Source of the DNA: JBJFGR01 sp051892875
GTDB lineage: Bacteria; Pseudomonadota; Gammaproteobacteria; Enterobacterales; Succinivibrionaceae
DNA length: 22,380 nt
Assembly (NCBI GenBank): GCA_051892875.1
Contig: JBJFGR010000019.1
Span: 1 to 22,380, forward strand
Direction of reading: 5' to 3'
Part shown: piece by piece, positions 7,294 through 14,538 of the stretch
Position numbering within the stretch: position 1 is the stretch's first letter
How the letters are laid out: each line of letters begins with the position of its first letter
Position numbers and translations under genes: made by a program
Notes under the pieces: generated by a model
What the model saw: only the letters and a program-made list of their open reading frames with translations
What the model was told of the DNA's origin: nothing
Database searches by the model: none

Positions 7294-7563
7294 ATGGATT
7301 CTACTTATATATCTTTAATATGTAAAGCACTCTCTGATAGTAATAGATTAGAGATTGTTAAAATATTAGCAGATGGCGAAAAGTGTGGATGTAAACTTCT
7401 TGAAAAATTTGAAATTACTCAACCAACTTTATCTCATCATATGAAGATACTAACAGATTGTGGTTTGGTTAATGATAGAAAAGTAGGTAAATGGCATTAC
7501 TATTCATTAAACAAAAAAAAATTTGAGGAGTTTAAGCTATTTATAGATAACTTTATTGTCTAA
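7294..7563 (+). CDS. arsR: ArsR-family As(III)-sensing repressor
   Basis: This is an 89-aa winged-helix ArsR/SmtB repressor that senses metalloid and controls the operon it begins. The start chosen is ATG 7294, 4 nt after AAGGTG; an upstream in-frame TTG at 7267 would lie inside operator 2 and is unlikely. The sequence opens with CKALSDSNRLEIVKILADGE, typical of the family. C31-G-C33 stands where E. coli ArsR has its As(III)-binding C-V-C in helix 3, and C10 could be a third thiol ligand. The recognition helix is TQPTLSHHMKIL (42-53), followed by the wing GKWHYYSLN. Two perfect palindromic operators lie directly upstream. Linkage to an ArsP-type permease and arsenate reductase favours arsenic over cadmium or zinc as inducer. 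Confidence 0.9.
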   Translation: MDSTYISLICKALSDSNRLEIVKILADGEKCGCKLLEKFEITQPTLSHHMKILTDCGLVNDRKVGKWHYYSLNKKKFEEFKLFIDNFIV

Positions 7564-7595
7564 AAAGCTTTGGAGAATAGCGGAAGAGGTTTATA

Positions 7596-8591
7596 GTGGG
7601 TTCTTTTTTAATGAATCAGATTTTTGGTATGAAATGGCTTAATGAATTGATAGCACAATTATTAAGTTTGATAGGGATAGATACAAGTAGCAGAATAGGA
7701 GGTAGTGTTCTATTTTTTCTATACGATACTATAAAAATCACAATTCTTTTATGTTTTTTGATTTTTTTTATATCCTATATACAGAGTTTTTTTATGCCTG
7801 AGCGCATAAAAAAAATAATTGGTAAATTTCATGGTATAACAGCTAATACTATCGCTGCTTTATTAGGAACGGTAACTCCTTTTTGCTCATGTTCATCAAT
7901 TCCTTTATTTATTGGATTTACAAGCTCTGGTCTTTCTTTAGGTGTTACATTTTCATTTTTAATTTCCTCTCCTATGGTAGATTTAGGTAGTTTGGTTCTA
8001 TTGACGGGTGTTTTTGGGATAAAGGTTTCGGCTGTTTATGTTGTTCTTGGTTTGATGATTGCCATACTAGGTGGTACATTAATTGAAAAATTACACCTGG
8101 AAGATCAAGTAGAAGAATATATAAGAAAGGCTAATTTTTTGGATTCGGAAATAAAAAAGCCTACTCAAAAAGAAAGACTAGTTTATTCAATAAATCATAT
8201 GTATGAAACATTGAAGAAAGTTTTTCCATATATTCTAATTGGTGTAGGAATTGGGGCTATTATTCATAATTGGATTCCTGATGAAATTATTATGACAGCA
8301 CTAGGGGGAAATAATCCATTTGGTGTTGTGCTTGCAACATTAGTTGGTGTTCCGATCTATGCTGATATTTTTGGGGTAATTCCGATAGCAGAAGCATTAT
8401 TATCTAAAAATGCCCAGATTGGAACTGTACTTGCATTTATGATGGCTGTGACAACATTATCTTTGCCTTCAATGATAATGCTAAAAAAGGCTATAAAAAC
8501 AAAATTATTAATTGTATTTGGGGTAATATGTACTTTAGGTATAATAATTATAGGTTATTTATTTAATATTTTTCAAGGAATATTATTTTAA
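7596..8591 (+). CDS. arsP: ArsP-type permease (organoarsenical/arsenite efflux)
   Basis: This 331-aa polytopic inner-membrane protein of the DUF318/PF03773 permease family has roughly eight hydrophobic segments. The family signature is TPFCSCSSIPLF with C97-S-C99, followed by GLSLGVTFSFLISSPMVD. In Campylobacter, ArsP exports trivalent organoarsenicals (methylarsenite, roxarsone(III)), and the conserved cysteines are thought to hold the arsenical. Some family members are instead described as Cu/Zn exporters (SO_0444 type), but those I recall carry His-rich loops, which are absent here. The GTG start at 7596 is supported by AGAGGT at 7585-7590; the in-frame ATG at 7611 has no good ribosome binding site. 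The gene follows arsR by 32 nt and precedes the thioredoxin-like gene by 14 nt, so the operon is tight. No ArsB or Acr3 is present, so this is the cassette's only exporter in the window. Confidence 0.82.
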   Translation: MGSFLMNQIFGMKWLNELIAQLLSLIGIDTSSRIGGSVLFFLYDTIKITILLCFLIFFISYIQSFFMPERIKKIIGKFHGITANTIAALLGTVTPFCSCSSIPLFIGFTSSGLSLGVTFSFLISSPMVDLGSLVLLTGVFGIKVSAVYVVLGLMIAILGGTLIEKLHLEDQVEEYIRKANFLDSEIKKPTQKERLVYSINHMYETLKKVFPYILIGVGIGAIIHNWIPDEIIMTALGGNNPFGVVLATLVGVPIYADIFGVIPIAEALLSKNAQIGTVLAFMMAVTTLSLPSMIMLKKAIKTKLLIVFGVICTLGIIIIGYLFNIFQGILF

Positions 8592-8605
8592 TCAGGTGTT
8601 GAAAT

Positions 8606-8911
8606 ATGTCATTATTTAATATTTTTAAGGTAAAGAAAATGAATGAATATGCAAAAACTAATAGTAGAATCCAAGTTTTGGGAGGTGGGTGTTCAAAGTG
8701 TCATGAACTTTTAAATAATGCTAAATTAGCACTAAAAGAATTAGGTGTAAATGAAGAAGTTGAATTTATAACAAACTTTGAAATTATTGCGTCATATGGT
8801 GTGATGTCAATACCTGCTTTAGTTATAGACAAGAAAGTTGTTTCTTATGGTAAAGTAATTAAAAAGGAAGAGATTATTCAACTTTATAAAGATGTGGCAA
8901 AAAAAGATTAA
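8606..8911 (+). CDS. Small thioredoxin-like protein (redox-active disulfide type)
   Basis: This 101-aa single-domain thioredoxin-fold protein carries the redox pair C29-S-K-C32 in GGGCSKCHEL and a cis-proline at P70 in MSIPALVID. It matches the TM0996/MTH895 'redox-active disulfide protein 2' type often found in arsenic and metal cassettes. A probable role is to reduce the arsenate reductase encoded next, or to pass thiol-bound arsenical to the permease; either would be cytoplasmic. The start ATG 8606 follows AGGTG. The in-frame ATG at codon 12 would remove a short hydrophobic and basic lead (MSLFNIFKVKK) that is not needed for the fold, so the true start is uncertain. Confidence 0.85.
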   Translation: MSLFNIFKVKKMNEYAKTNSRIQVLGGGCSKCHELLNNAKLALKELGVNEEVEFITNFEIIASYGVMSIPALVIDKKVVSYGKVIKKEEIIQLYKDVAKKD

Positions 8912-8966
8912 TAATTATTAAAAATATGATTATATACAATTAAATTATCGTATATGAGAAAAAATA

Positions 8967-9359
8967 ATGAAAAAAGTTGCGTTTATTTGTGTTCATAATT
9001 CCTGTAGGAGTCAAATAGCTGAAGCTTTAGGTAAGCATTTAGCTTCTGATGTATTTGAAAGTTATTCAGCAGGAACAACACCCAAGGATCAAATTAATCA
9101 AGATGCAGTGCGTCTTTTGAAAAATCTCTATGGAATAGACATGGAAAAAACTCAGTATTCAAAATTAATAAATGATATTCCTAAACCTGATATTGCTATT
9201 TCGATGGGGTGTAATGTAATTTGTCCTTTTATTGGTAGGGAATTTGATGATAATTGGAAATTAGAAGATCCTACAGGTAAAACTGAAGAAGAATTTATAA
9301 AGATTATTAATTCAATTAAAAAGAGGATTATCAAGTTAAGAGATAATATAAAAGAATAG
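8967..9359 (+). CDS. arsC: Arsenate reductase, LMW-phosphatase/thioredoxin type
   Basis: This 130-aa enzyme reduces As(V) to As(III) in the cytoplasm so that As(III) can be exported. The N-terminus holds the P-loop C8-V-H-N-S-C-R14-S of the low-molecular-weight tyrosine phosphatase fold, with C8 as nucleophile. C82 and C86 (GCNVIC) are the likely shuttle pair, spaced C-x3-C rather than the C-x6-C of S. aureus ArsC; this resembles other anaerobe enzymes I recall. The catalytic Asp is D101 in LEDPTG. Such enzymes are recycled by thioredoxin, and a thioredoxin-like gene precedes it by 55 nt. The ribosome binding site is weak (GAG before A-rich sequence). A plain tyrosine phosphatase is less likely given the extra cysteines and the cassette. 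Confidence 0.92.
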   Translation: MKKVAFICVHNSCRSQIAEALGKHLASDVFESYSAGTTPKDQINQDAVRLLKNLYGIDMEKTQYSKLINDIPKPDIAISMGCNVICPFIGREFDDNWKLEDPTGKTEEEFIKIINSIKKRIIKLRDNIKE

Positions 9360-9397
9360 AACTATTAAGTTTTTGTATTATTTTTTTTTGATTTTTT

Positions 9398-10315
9398 TTA
9401 ATTTTGATTTTTGTTTTGTTCTTGAGATAGATTTTTATTTTGTTCAATTTTTTGCTGATTTTTATATTCAATGTCGGCTATTAATTCTCCAATTTTGAAA
9501 TATACATAGCAAATTAATGAAAAAAATGGAAGTAAAGGTATTGAAGTGTTGGTTTGTAAATAGTATTTAAAATTTGAAAAAAACATTTCAGGATCTTTTT
9601 TATCAAAATACCATTTATTTGAAAACCAAGGATTGTTTTTTAAGAACAAAAATAATTGTTTACTAAACAAAAAAACGTGCTTTGCTTTATAATCTACATT
9701 TGATTTACACATCGCCAATGGATTGTATAAAACTTTATAACCATGTTCTATAATTTTCCCACAAATATATAAATCTAAAAAAATTCCTTGTGACGAATCA
9801 GGTAATACACCTGGTTCATTAATATATTTCATATTAAAAGCAATCAAATTAAATGATGTAAATACTCTTGCTATATGATTTAAGGGGTAGTTTTTTGAAG
9901 TAATTGGAAAGAAGTAATTGTGGTAAAAACGAGATAAGTGATTATTTTCAAAATGAGTTGTAGTTCGGCCGTAAACAACACCTAAATTTTTAGTTGTTAA
10001 AAAATGTCTAAACAATTCACTAATTGCAGATTGATCAATTTCATTATATTGTTGAACAATAATTAAAATATCTGAATTTTTATGTTCATGAAATATTTGT
10101 TTAATAGTAAAGTAGGGGTCCTCCGGATTATATTCATCAATATTTACAATTTTAGATTTATATAAACTAGCAATTTCTTTAGTATTATCTGTACTTTTAT
10201 AATCGTATACAGTTATTTCATCTGCTTTAATTACTCGTTGATTAGTAATTGAATGCATACAATCTCTAAAATTTTCACCGCCATTATGTGCTATTACTGC
10301 TACAGATATTTTCAT
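9398..10315 (-). CDS. GT2-family glycosyltransferase (rhamnosyltransferase-like), degenerate motifs
   Basis: This 305-aa GT-A fold protein resembles O-antigen rhamnosyltransferases. The nucleotide-binding start is SVAVIAHNGGENF...YDYKSTDNT (D38, D43). VVYGRTTT (113-120) and RFYHNYFFP fit the subfamily's 'GRQ...FNYP' region. ICGKIIEHGYKVLYNPLA (184-201) fits its 'rl..GykivY.p.A' block. A hydrophobic stretch (260-280) and an Asn/Gln/Lys-rich tail suggest membrane association. Two subfamily motifs look broken: the acidic TQDA-like metal site reads QQYNE (88-92), and the usual His near CKSNVDY (203-209) is missing. The enzyme may use another substrate or have lost activity. It follows the Sel1-repeat gene on the same strand after 75 nt containing two overlapping hairpins. 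The ATG has only a weak purine-rich ribosome binding site. Confidence 0.75.
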   Translation of the reverse strand: MKISVAVIAHNGGENFRDCMHSITNQRVIKADEITVYDYKSTDNTKEIASLYKSKIVNIDEYNPEDPYFTIKQIFHEHKNSDILIIVQQYNEIDQSAISELFRHFLTTKNLGVVYGRTTTHFENNHLSRFYHNYFFPITSKNYPLNHIARVFTSFNLIAFNMKYINEPGVLPDSSQGIFLDLYICGKIIEHGYKVLYNPLAMCKSNVDYKAKHVFLFSKQLFLFLKNNPWFSNKWYFDKKDPEMFFSNFKYYLQTNTSIPLLPFFSLICYVYFKIGELIADIEYKNQQKIEQNKNLSQEQNKNQN

Positions 10316-10328
10316 AAGAATTTTCTTT

Positions 10329-10373
10329 GCTATTTGTTTTTATAAATAGCTAACAAAAATGTTAGCTATTTAT
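10329..10373 (-). promoter_or_regulatory. Two mutually exclusive hairpins between Sel1 gene and GT gene
   Basis: Hairpin A has perfect 14-bp arms (10342-10355 with 10360-10373) and a 4-nt loop. Hairpin B pairs GCTATTT (10329-10335) with AAATAGC (10344-10350). They share one arm, so an RNA can form only one at a time. Neither is followed by a U-run in the minus direction. Hairpin B ends 13 nt before the GT start codon, so it could affect translation. Hairpin A could stabilise or partly terminate the upstream message. Confidence 0.6.
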
Positions 10374-10390
10374 ATTTATAAGAATTGAGG

Positions 10391-13300
10391 TTATAGTTTG
10401 TTTAATTTGATAAATGTATTAAATGCTTCACTATCATTTTTTCCATTACCAACACCATAATCGTAAGAATAACCTAGATGCATAATTGCAATCTTGTAGT
10501 TTAAATCGATAGCTGTTCTTACTAAATCTAAAGCTTTATTATGATCTGGTTTGGTACCATAACCATATTTTCTTAAAGCAGCGGCGTTGAAAGTTGCTTT
10601 TGCATCTTTACTACTAAACCCTTTAAGCAATGTTAGGTATGATTCTTTAAGATTTGATTCTGTACCTATTGCCAATAGATAGAAAATACCTAAATTATTA
10701 TGGGCTTTAGTATAACCAGCTTCAGAAGCCTTTTTCATTAATTCAAAGGCTTTATGGTAATCTTTTTGCTGGAAGTAGAACATAGCTGCTTGATATAAAT
10801 CTTTACCATCAGTTAAATTATCACTTTCTGGTTTTCTAAACTTAGTGAAAGTGTCATGAAGAATATTAACCTGTAAATTATTATTACAAACTCCAACTGC
10901 TTGATTATAAATTAAGTTATAACTAAAAGTACCACCTTGTTCTTTATAATCTTTTAAGAAGAACAAGTCACTTAATACACCTGTTGCAGTCCACTTAATG
11001 TTATTGGTCTTTGTACCAACAACACCAGCTAAAACAGGATTTTTACACCCATCTTTCTGCATTTCACTAGTGTCCCCACTGTGAAGTGTTCGAACAAAGT
11101 CTGCTTCATTAGTATTAGCTTTAGATAAATACGCTAAACCAATTTTTATATCTTTTTTGGTTCCTTGTCCGTATAAGTACATTAGGCCTAAAACTGAGCG
11201 TACTGAACTGTCAACTTCATGATCACCTAAACTAGATAACAATGAGAATGCCTCTTCTAGGTTGCGATATTTATTGTACTGAATTTTTATAAAAGCTAAT
11301 TGTTTTGCACAAACAACAGAACCATAGTCAGCACCTTTGTTATAGTTGTTTACAGCTGCTCGTAAATCATTAGCTTTTGATTTTCCATAATAGAACATAT
11401 CCCCAATTCTACAGAATGAGTCTGGAATATTTTGGGCCATAGCTTTACGATAATACTCTTCAGCTTTTTTGTTATTTACAGCAACTTCTAATCCTTGAGC
11501 ATATATATCACCCATTTCAAGAGGGAATAAATCTTGAGTTTCCTTAGGTGATTTTAATAATAGTTTTGCTAATTGTTTTGTATTGTGATTAACTACAAAG
11601 TAATTTAACAAAATCTTATCAACTTCAGGATCAGTACCAGCTATTTCATTTAGGAACTTCATACCTTCTTTTTGGCCACTGTTGGTTTCTATTAAGATAT
11701 AACCAGCTTTTTTATAAGCATCCTTATAGCCATGTCTTGCTGCAAACACATAGTTGTCATCTGAAAGACGAGAATCCTTAATGTTAGGAATGATTTTTCC
11801 TTCATAAATCTCTGCTAATTTATAAGCAGCACCTGCGTTAGTTTTTGCAGAAGTTTTCAATAAATTGAATGCTTTTTGTTTATTTTCAGGAACTAATTTT
11901 CCATCTAAGAATATTTTAGCTAAAGTGTACTGAGATTTTGCATCATTATGTTCAGCTGCCTTAGATAAGTAACTAATACCTTTATTTATATCTTGTTTAA
12001 CTCCTGAACCATAAGCATATGCTTCACCAGCTTCTCCCATAGCTTTTAAATTACCATTATCAGCAGCTTTGATAATTAAATCTTTAGCATACTTCAAATC
12101 GGCACTTGATGAACGTTTGCTACCACGAATAATTGTAGCATAATCGTACATAGCTAAAGGATGACCAGCTTCAGTTGCTTTCTTTAAGTATTTTGTTGAC
12201 AACTTAATATCTTTGCGAACCTTCTTAGTACCTGTTGCTAAACGGATAGCATATTCGTACATAGCATCAGCATTGTTTAAAAGAATTTGTTCTTTTAATA
12301 CTTTTACAGTAGCTTCTGCTAACTGTTCTGGACTGTATGATACATTTTCCTCGTTTTCACCAAGTTTTTCAGGATTTGCAAACGGATCATTGTCTGCTAT
12401 TTCCGTAGGTTGTTTAGAAGCAACTGGTTCTTCTACTTTTGCGATTTCCGTAGGTTGTTCAGGGGTAATCGGTTCAACAACTTTTTCTTCAACCTTTGCA
12501 ACTTCTTTTGGTTCTTCCTGTTTTGGTGTTTCTACAGTTTCAGGTTGATTTGGTTCTGATTGAGGTTCGTTTTTGGCTATTTCTGTTGTTGCTTCCTGGT
12601 CATTATTAGAACTATCTACATTAGAAGTTGAATCACTTGAATCATAATTATCATCTGAGAAATAATTTTCAAGAGTAATAGTATTGTTTGCAGTATCAAT
12701 ATTTGCACCATTAGTAGTTTTCATTAAGTAGTTTTTAACAAAAGTACTTGTATCATAATTATGACCAATGTTTTCAATTTCTTTTGCTCTTAAACTTAAA
12801 TATTGACTATTAGGATCCTTTAATGAGTCATAATCAATCTTATCTAAAGATGATTCTAAATTAACAACGTCTTCAATGATATTCAGTTTATAAATAGCAT
12901 GCGATCTTGCTTCTGTCAATTTTGGTGAACTTATGAAAATAAGATCAATATATGGAGCAATGTTGTAGGATTTTAATAAAGCAAATGAATCTAGCTTTAT
13001 ATTGAACATTTGATTAGCATCATTCTTGTCTATGAACATACCTTGTTCAGGAGCAGCCTGTACCCCTAACTCAACGGCTCCAATCTCAGAGCCTAATAAG
13101 GTAACATTAGTTTTTTCTAGCCCATGAAGCTTCTTTAGAATATTTACATCATTTTCAAGTAACTTTCTGCTTGAGTCACTAATTTTGTTTTGGGTTTCCT
13201 TGAATAAATTAGTATATTGTTTTATATCTGGAACTAAAATAGTAACTTTTTTTGTGTTGTTACAACCAGGTAGTGGGGCTTCTAAATTTACTTTAATAGC

Positions 13301-14383
13301 ATTTAATGAAAGTCCACCTATGTTATAAACACTAGTAAATATTTTTTCAACATTTGCAATTGATATTGGAAAATCTTCACTAGTTGTTGCTTTACATTGG
13401 TAGAAAGTTTTTGCTGTGTTAGAGAAACTTTTTGCAGAAGATACAGCTGTTTTTAACTGAGTAGATAGTTTTTGAAAATCTTTGTTTAGTTCATCTTCTT
13501 TAATGCCTTCTAATAAAGGTATTAAAGCTAATGTTTGAGGTAATATAGCATTAATCTTTCTTAATTCAGGAATAACGTCGGGGGTTAGGTTTATAAAATC
13601 AGAGTTAACGAAGTAATTATTTTTCTTCTCTGGAACAACAGGTAATTGTTTTATAAAACGATCAATTTCTTCATCTAAATAGAATTTTAATTCGTATGGA
13701 GAGATTTTGCTATAATCACTAGAACCTATTAAGTATCTACACATACGTAATGTAGCAATCGGTCCGTAAATTGAACGGATATCACTTATTGTGTAATCAA
13801 TATTATCTTTATATGCTTTATAAGCATTTAAAGAATCTTTTATAATTTTATAATCTTCGGTATTATTTTTTGGTTCATAAAATGACAAAATTTGTTGTAG
13901 AGCATTTAAGTAAAAAATATAACTTTCTGGATGTTGCTTAGTTAAAACTTTGTCAGTAATAACATTTAATTTTTCTTCTAATTTTTCAATAGCAGATATT
14001 GATAAAAATCTTGTAATATCGATTTTGTTATTTTGTTCAATGTTATCTTCTGTATTTCCAGATTCCTGAACATTTCCAGTGTAAGCTTTGATTTTACCTG
14101 TTTTTAATTGATATTCTTGTAATTCTTTAAATCTGTTAACAAGGTTTGGAACCTCTGTAAAATTTTCTGTTAGAACGCTTGAATAAAGTGCGGCTGCTAA
14201 AGACTCTAAAGAATTTTCATCTATTTTGTCTAAAGAAATGCTTAAATCATCAACATCCCTTTTTTCAATTATTTGATGAGGATTGAGTTGTTGATACGTT
14301 AGATAACCAATACCAGCTAGAGCGGCAATACTTAGTGTTAGTAATGCTGGTTTTACAAAACCTTTATTATTTAATCTTGTCAT
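10391..14383 (-). CDS. Large membrane-anchored Sel1-repeat protein
   Basis: This protein has 1330 aa. Residues 11-30 form one hydrophobic segment after a short basic start (MTRLNNKGFVK), fitting an uncleaved signal anchor with the rest in the periplasm. Residues ~40-590 are a helical region I do not recognise. A Pro/Glu/Lys/Val-rich linker (~605-668) contains internal repeats such as QPTEIAKVEEP. From ~700 come Sel1-type TPR-like repeats (A..YLxxA...G...A, GxGxxxD), first a long block to ~1070, then a non-repeat insert, then a final block (~1195-1330). Sel1 repeats are protein-binding scaffolds used in envelope assembly, signalling (ExoR, PodJ) and host interaction (LpnE). The start ATG follows AAGGTG. 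A 20-bp palindrome overlaps the likely promoter. The GT gene downstream suggests a link to surface polysaccharide, by inference only. Confidence 0.85.
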   Translation of the reverse strand: MTRLNNKGFVKPALLTLSIAALAGIGYLTYQQLNPHQIIEKRDVDDLSISLDKIDENSLESLAAALYSSVLTENFTEVPNLVNRFKELQEYQLKTGKIKAYTGNVQESGNTEDNIEQNNKIDITRFLSISAIEKLEEKLNVITDKVLTKQHPESYIFYLNALQQILSFYEPKNNTEDYKIIKDSLNAYKAYKDNIDYTISDIRSIYGPIATLRMCRYLIGSSDYSKISPYELKFYLDEEIDRFIKQLPVVPEKKNNYFVNSDFINLTPDVIPELRKINAILPQTLALIPLLEGIKEDELNKDFQKLSTQLKTAVSSAKSFSNTAKTFYQCKATTSEDFPISIANVEKIFTSVYNIGGLSLNAIKVNLEAPLPGCNNTKKVTILVPDIKQYTNLFKETQNKISDSSRKLLENDVNILKKLHGLEKTNVTLLGSEIGAVELGVQAAPEQGMFIDKNDANQMFNIKLDSFALLKSYNIAPYIDLIFISSPKLTEARSHAIYKLNIIEDVVNLESSLDKIDYDSLKDPNSQYLSLRAKEIENIGHNYDTSTFVKNYLMKTTNGANIDTANNTITLENYFSDDNYDSSDSTSNVDSSNNDQEATTEIAKNEPQSEPNQPETVETPKQEEPKEVAKVEEKVVEPITPEQPTEIAKVEEPVASKQPTEIADNDPFANPEKLGENEENVSYSPEQLAEATVKVLKEQILLNNADAMYEYAIRLATGTKKVRKDIKLSTKYLKKATEAGHPLAMYDYATIIRGSKRSSSADLKYAKDLIIKAADNGNLKAMGEAGEAYAYGSGVKQDINKGISYLSKAAEHNDAKSQYTLAKIFLDGKLVPENKQKAFNLLKTSAKTNAGAAYKLAEIYEGKIIPNIKDSRLSDDNYVFAARHGYKDAYKKAGYILIETNSGQKEGMKFLNEIAGTDPEVDKILLNYFVVNHNTKQLAKLLLKSPKETQDLFPLEMGDIYAQGLEVAVNNKKAEEYYRKAMAQNIPDSFCRIGDMFYYGKSKANDLRAAVNNYNKGADYGSVVCAKQLAFIKIQYNKYRNLEEAFSLLSSLGDHEVDSSVRSVLGLMYLYGQGTKKDIKIGLAYLSKANTNEADFVRTLHSGDTSEMQKDGCKNPVLAGVVGTKTNNIKWTATGVLSDLFFLKDYKEQGGTFSYNLIYNQAVGVCNNNLQVNILHDTFTKFRKPESDNLTDGKDLYQAAMFYFQQKDYHKAFELMKKASEAGYTKAHNNLGIFYLLAIGTESNLKESYLTLLKGFSSKDAKATFNAAALRKYGYGTKPDHNKALDLVRTAIDLNYKIAIMHLGYSYDYGVGNGKNDSEAFNTFIKLNKL
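12390..12600 (-). repeat. Imperfect tandem repeat encoding Pro/Glu linker
   Basis: The DNA coding for the linker has related blocks; CTATTTCCGTAGGTTGTT near 12397 and CGATTTCCGTAGGTTGTT near 12440 (plus-strand reading) are nearly identical. They encode QPTEIA twice within about 15 residues. Such repeats can vary in number and so change the spacer length of the surface protein. Confidence 0.5.
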
Positions 14384-14468
14384 ACAAGAACACCTTTATT
14401 TTAATTGTTTATTTTTGAAGAAGTTTAATAGATATCATAAAATGTAACACATATGTATGTAAGTATAT

Positions 14469-14502
14469 ATTATACTAACGAATAAATTTGTAAACAAATT
14501 TA
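14469..14502 (-). promoter_or_regulatory. Promoter of Sel1 gene with 20-bp palindromic operator candidate
   Basis: On the minus strand a TATAAT (14474-14469) has a weak TTGTTT (14497-14492) 17 nt upstream. The -35 region lies within a perfect palindrome, TAAATTTGT-AA-ACAAATTTA (14483-14502). A site of this symmetry and position is what a dimeric regulator would use, but I cannot name the factor. Confidence 0.5.
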
Positions 14503-14538
14503 GTTTAGCTTTGTGATATTTTAAAATAATTAGGTTCA

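Noticed and set aside
8967..9359. ArsC as a protein tyrosine phosphatase of capsule regulation (Wzb-like)
   Set aside because: The extra cysteine pair C82/C86 and the location in an ArsR-controlled cassette fit arsenate reductase better; the nearby glycosyltransferase is on the opposite strand and in another unit.
9355..9385. Intrinsic terminator between convergent arsC and GT genes
   Set aside because: The only hairpin, AATA-GAAC-TATT, is too weak, although T-runs follow; not supported well enough to list.
12213..12548. 111-codon open frame antisense to the Sel1 gene, Ser/Cys/Phe-rich
   Set aside because: Its composition is the mirror of the Pro/Glu linker codons; it has no ribosome binding site of note and lies wholly inside a clearly coding gene.
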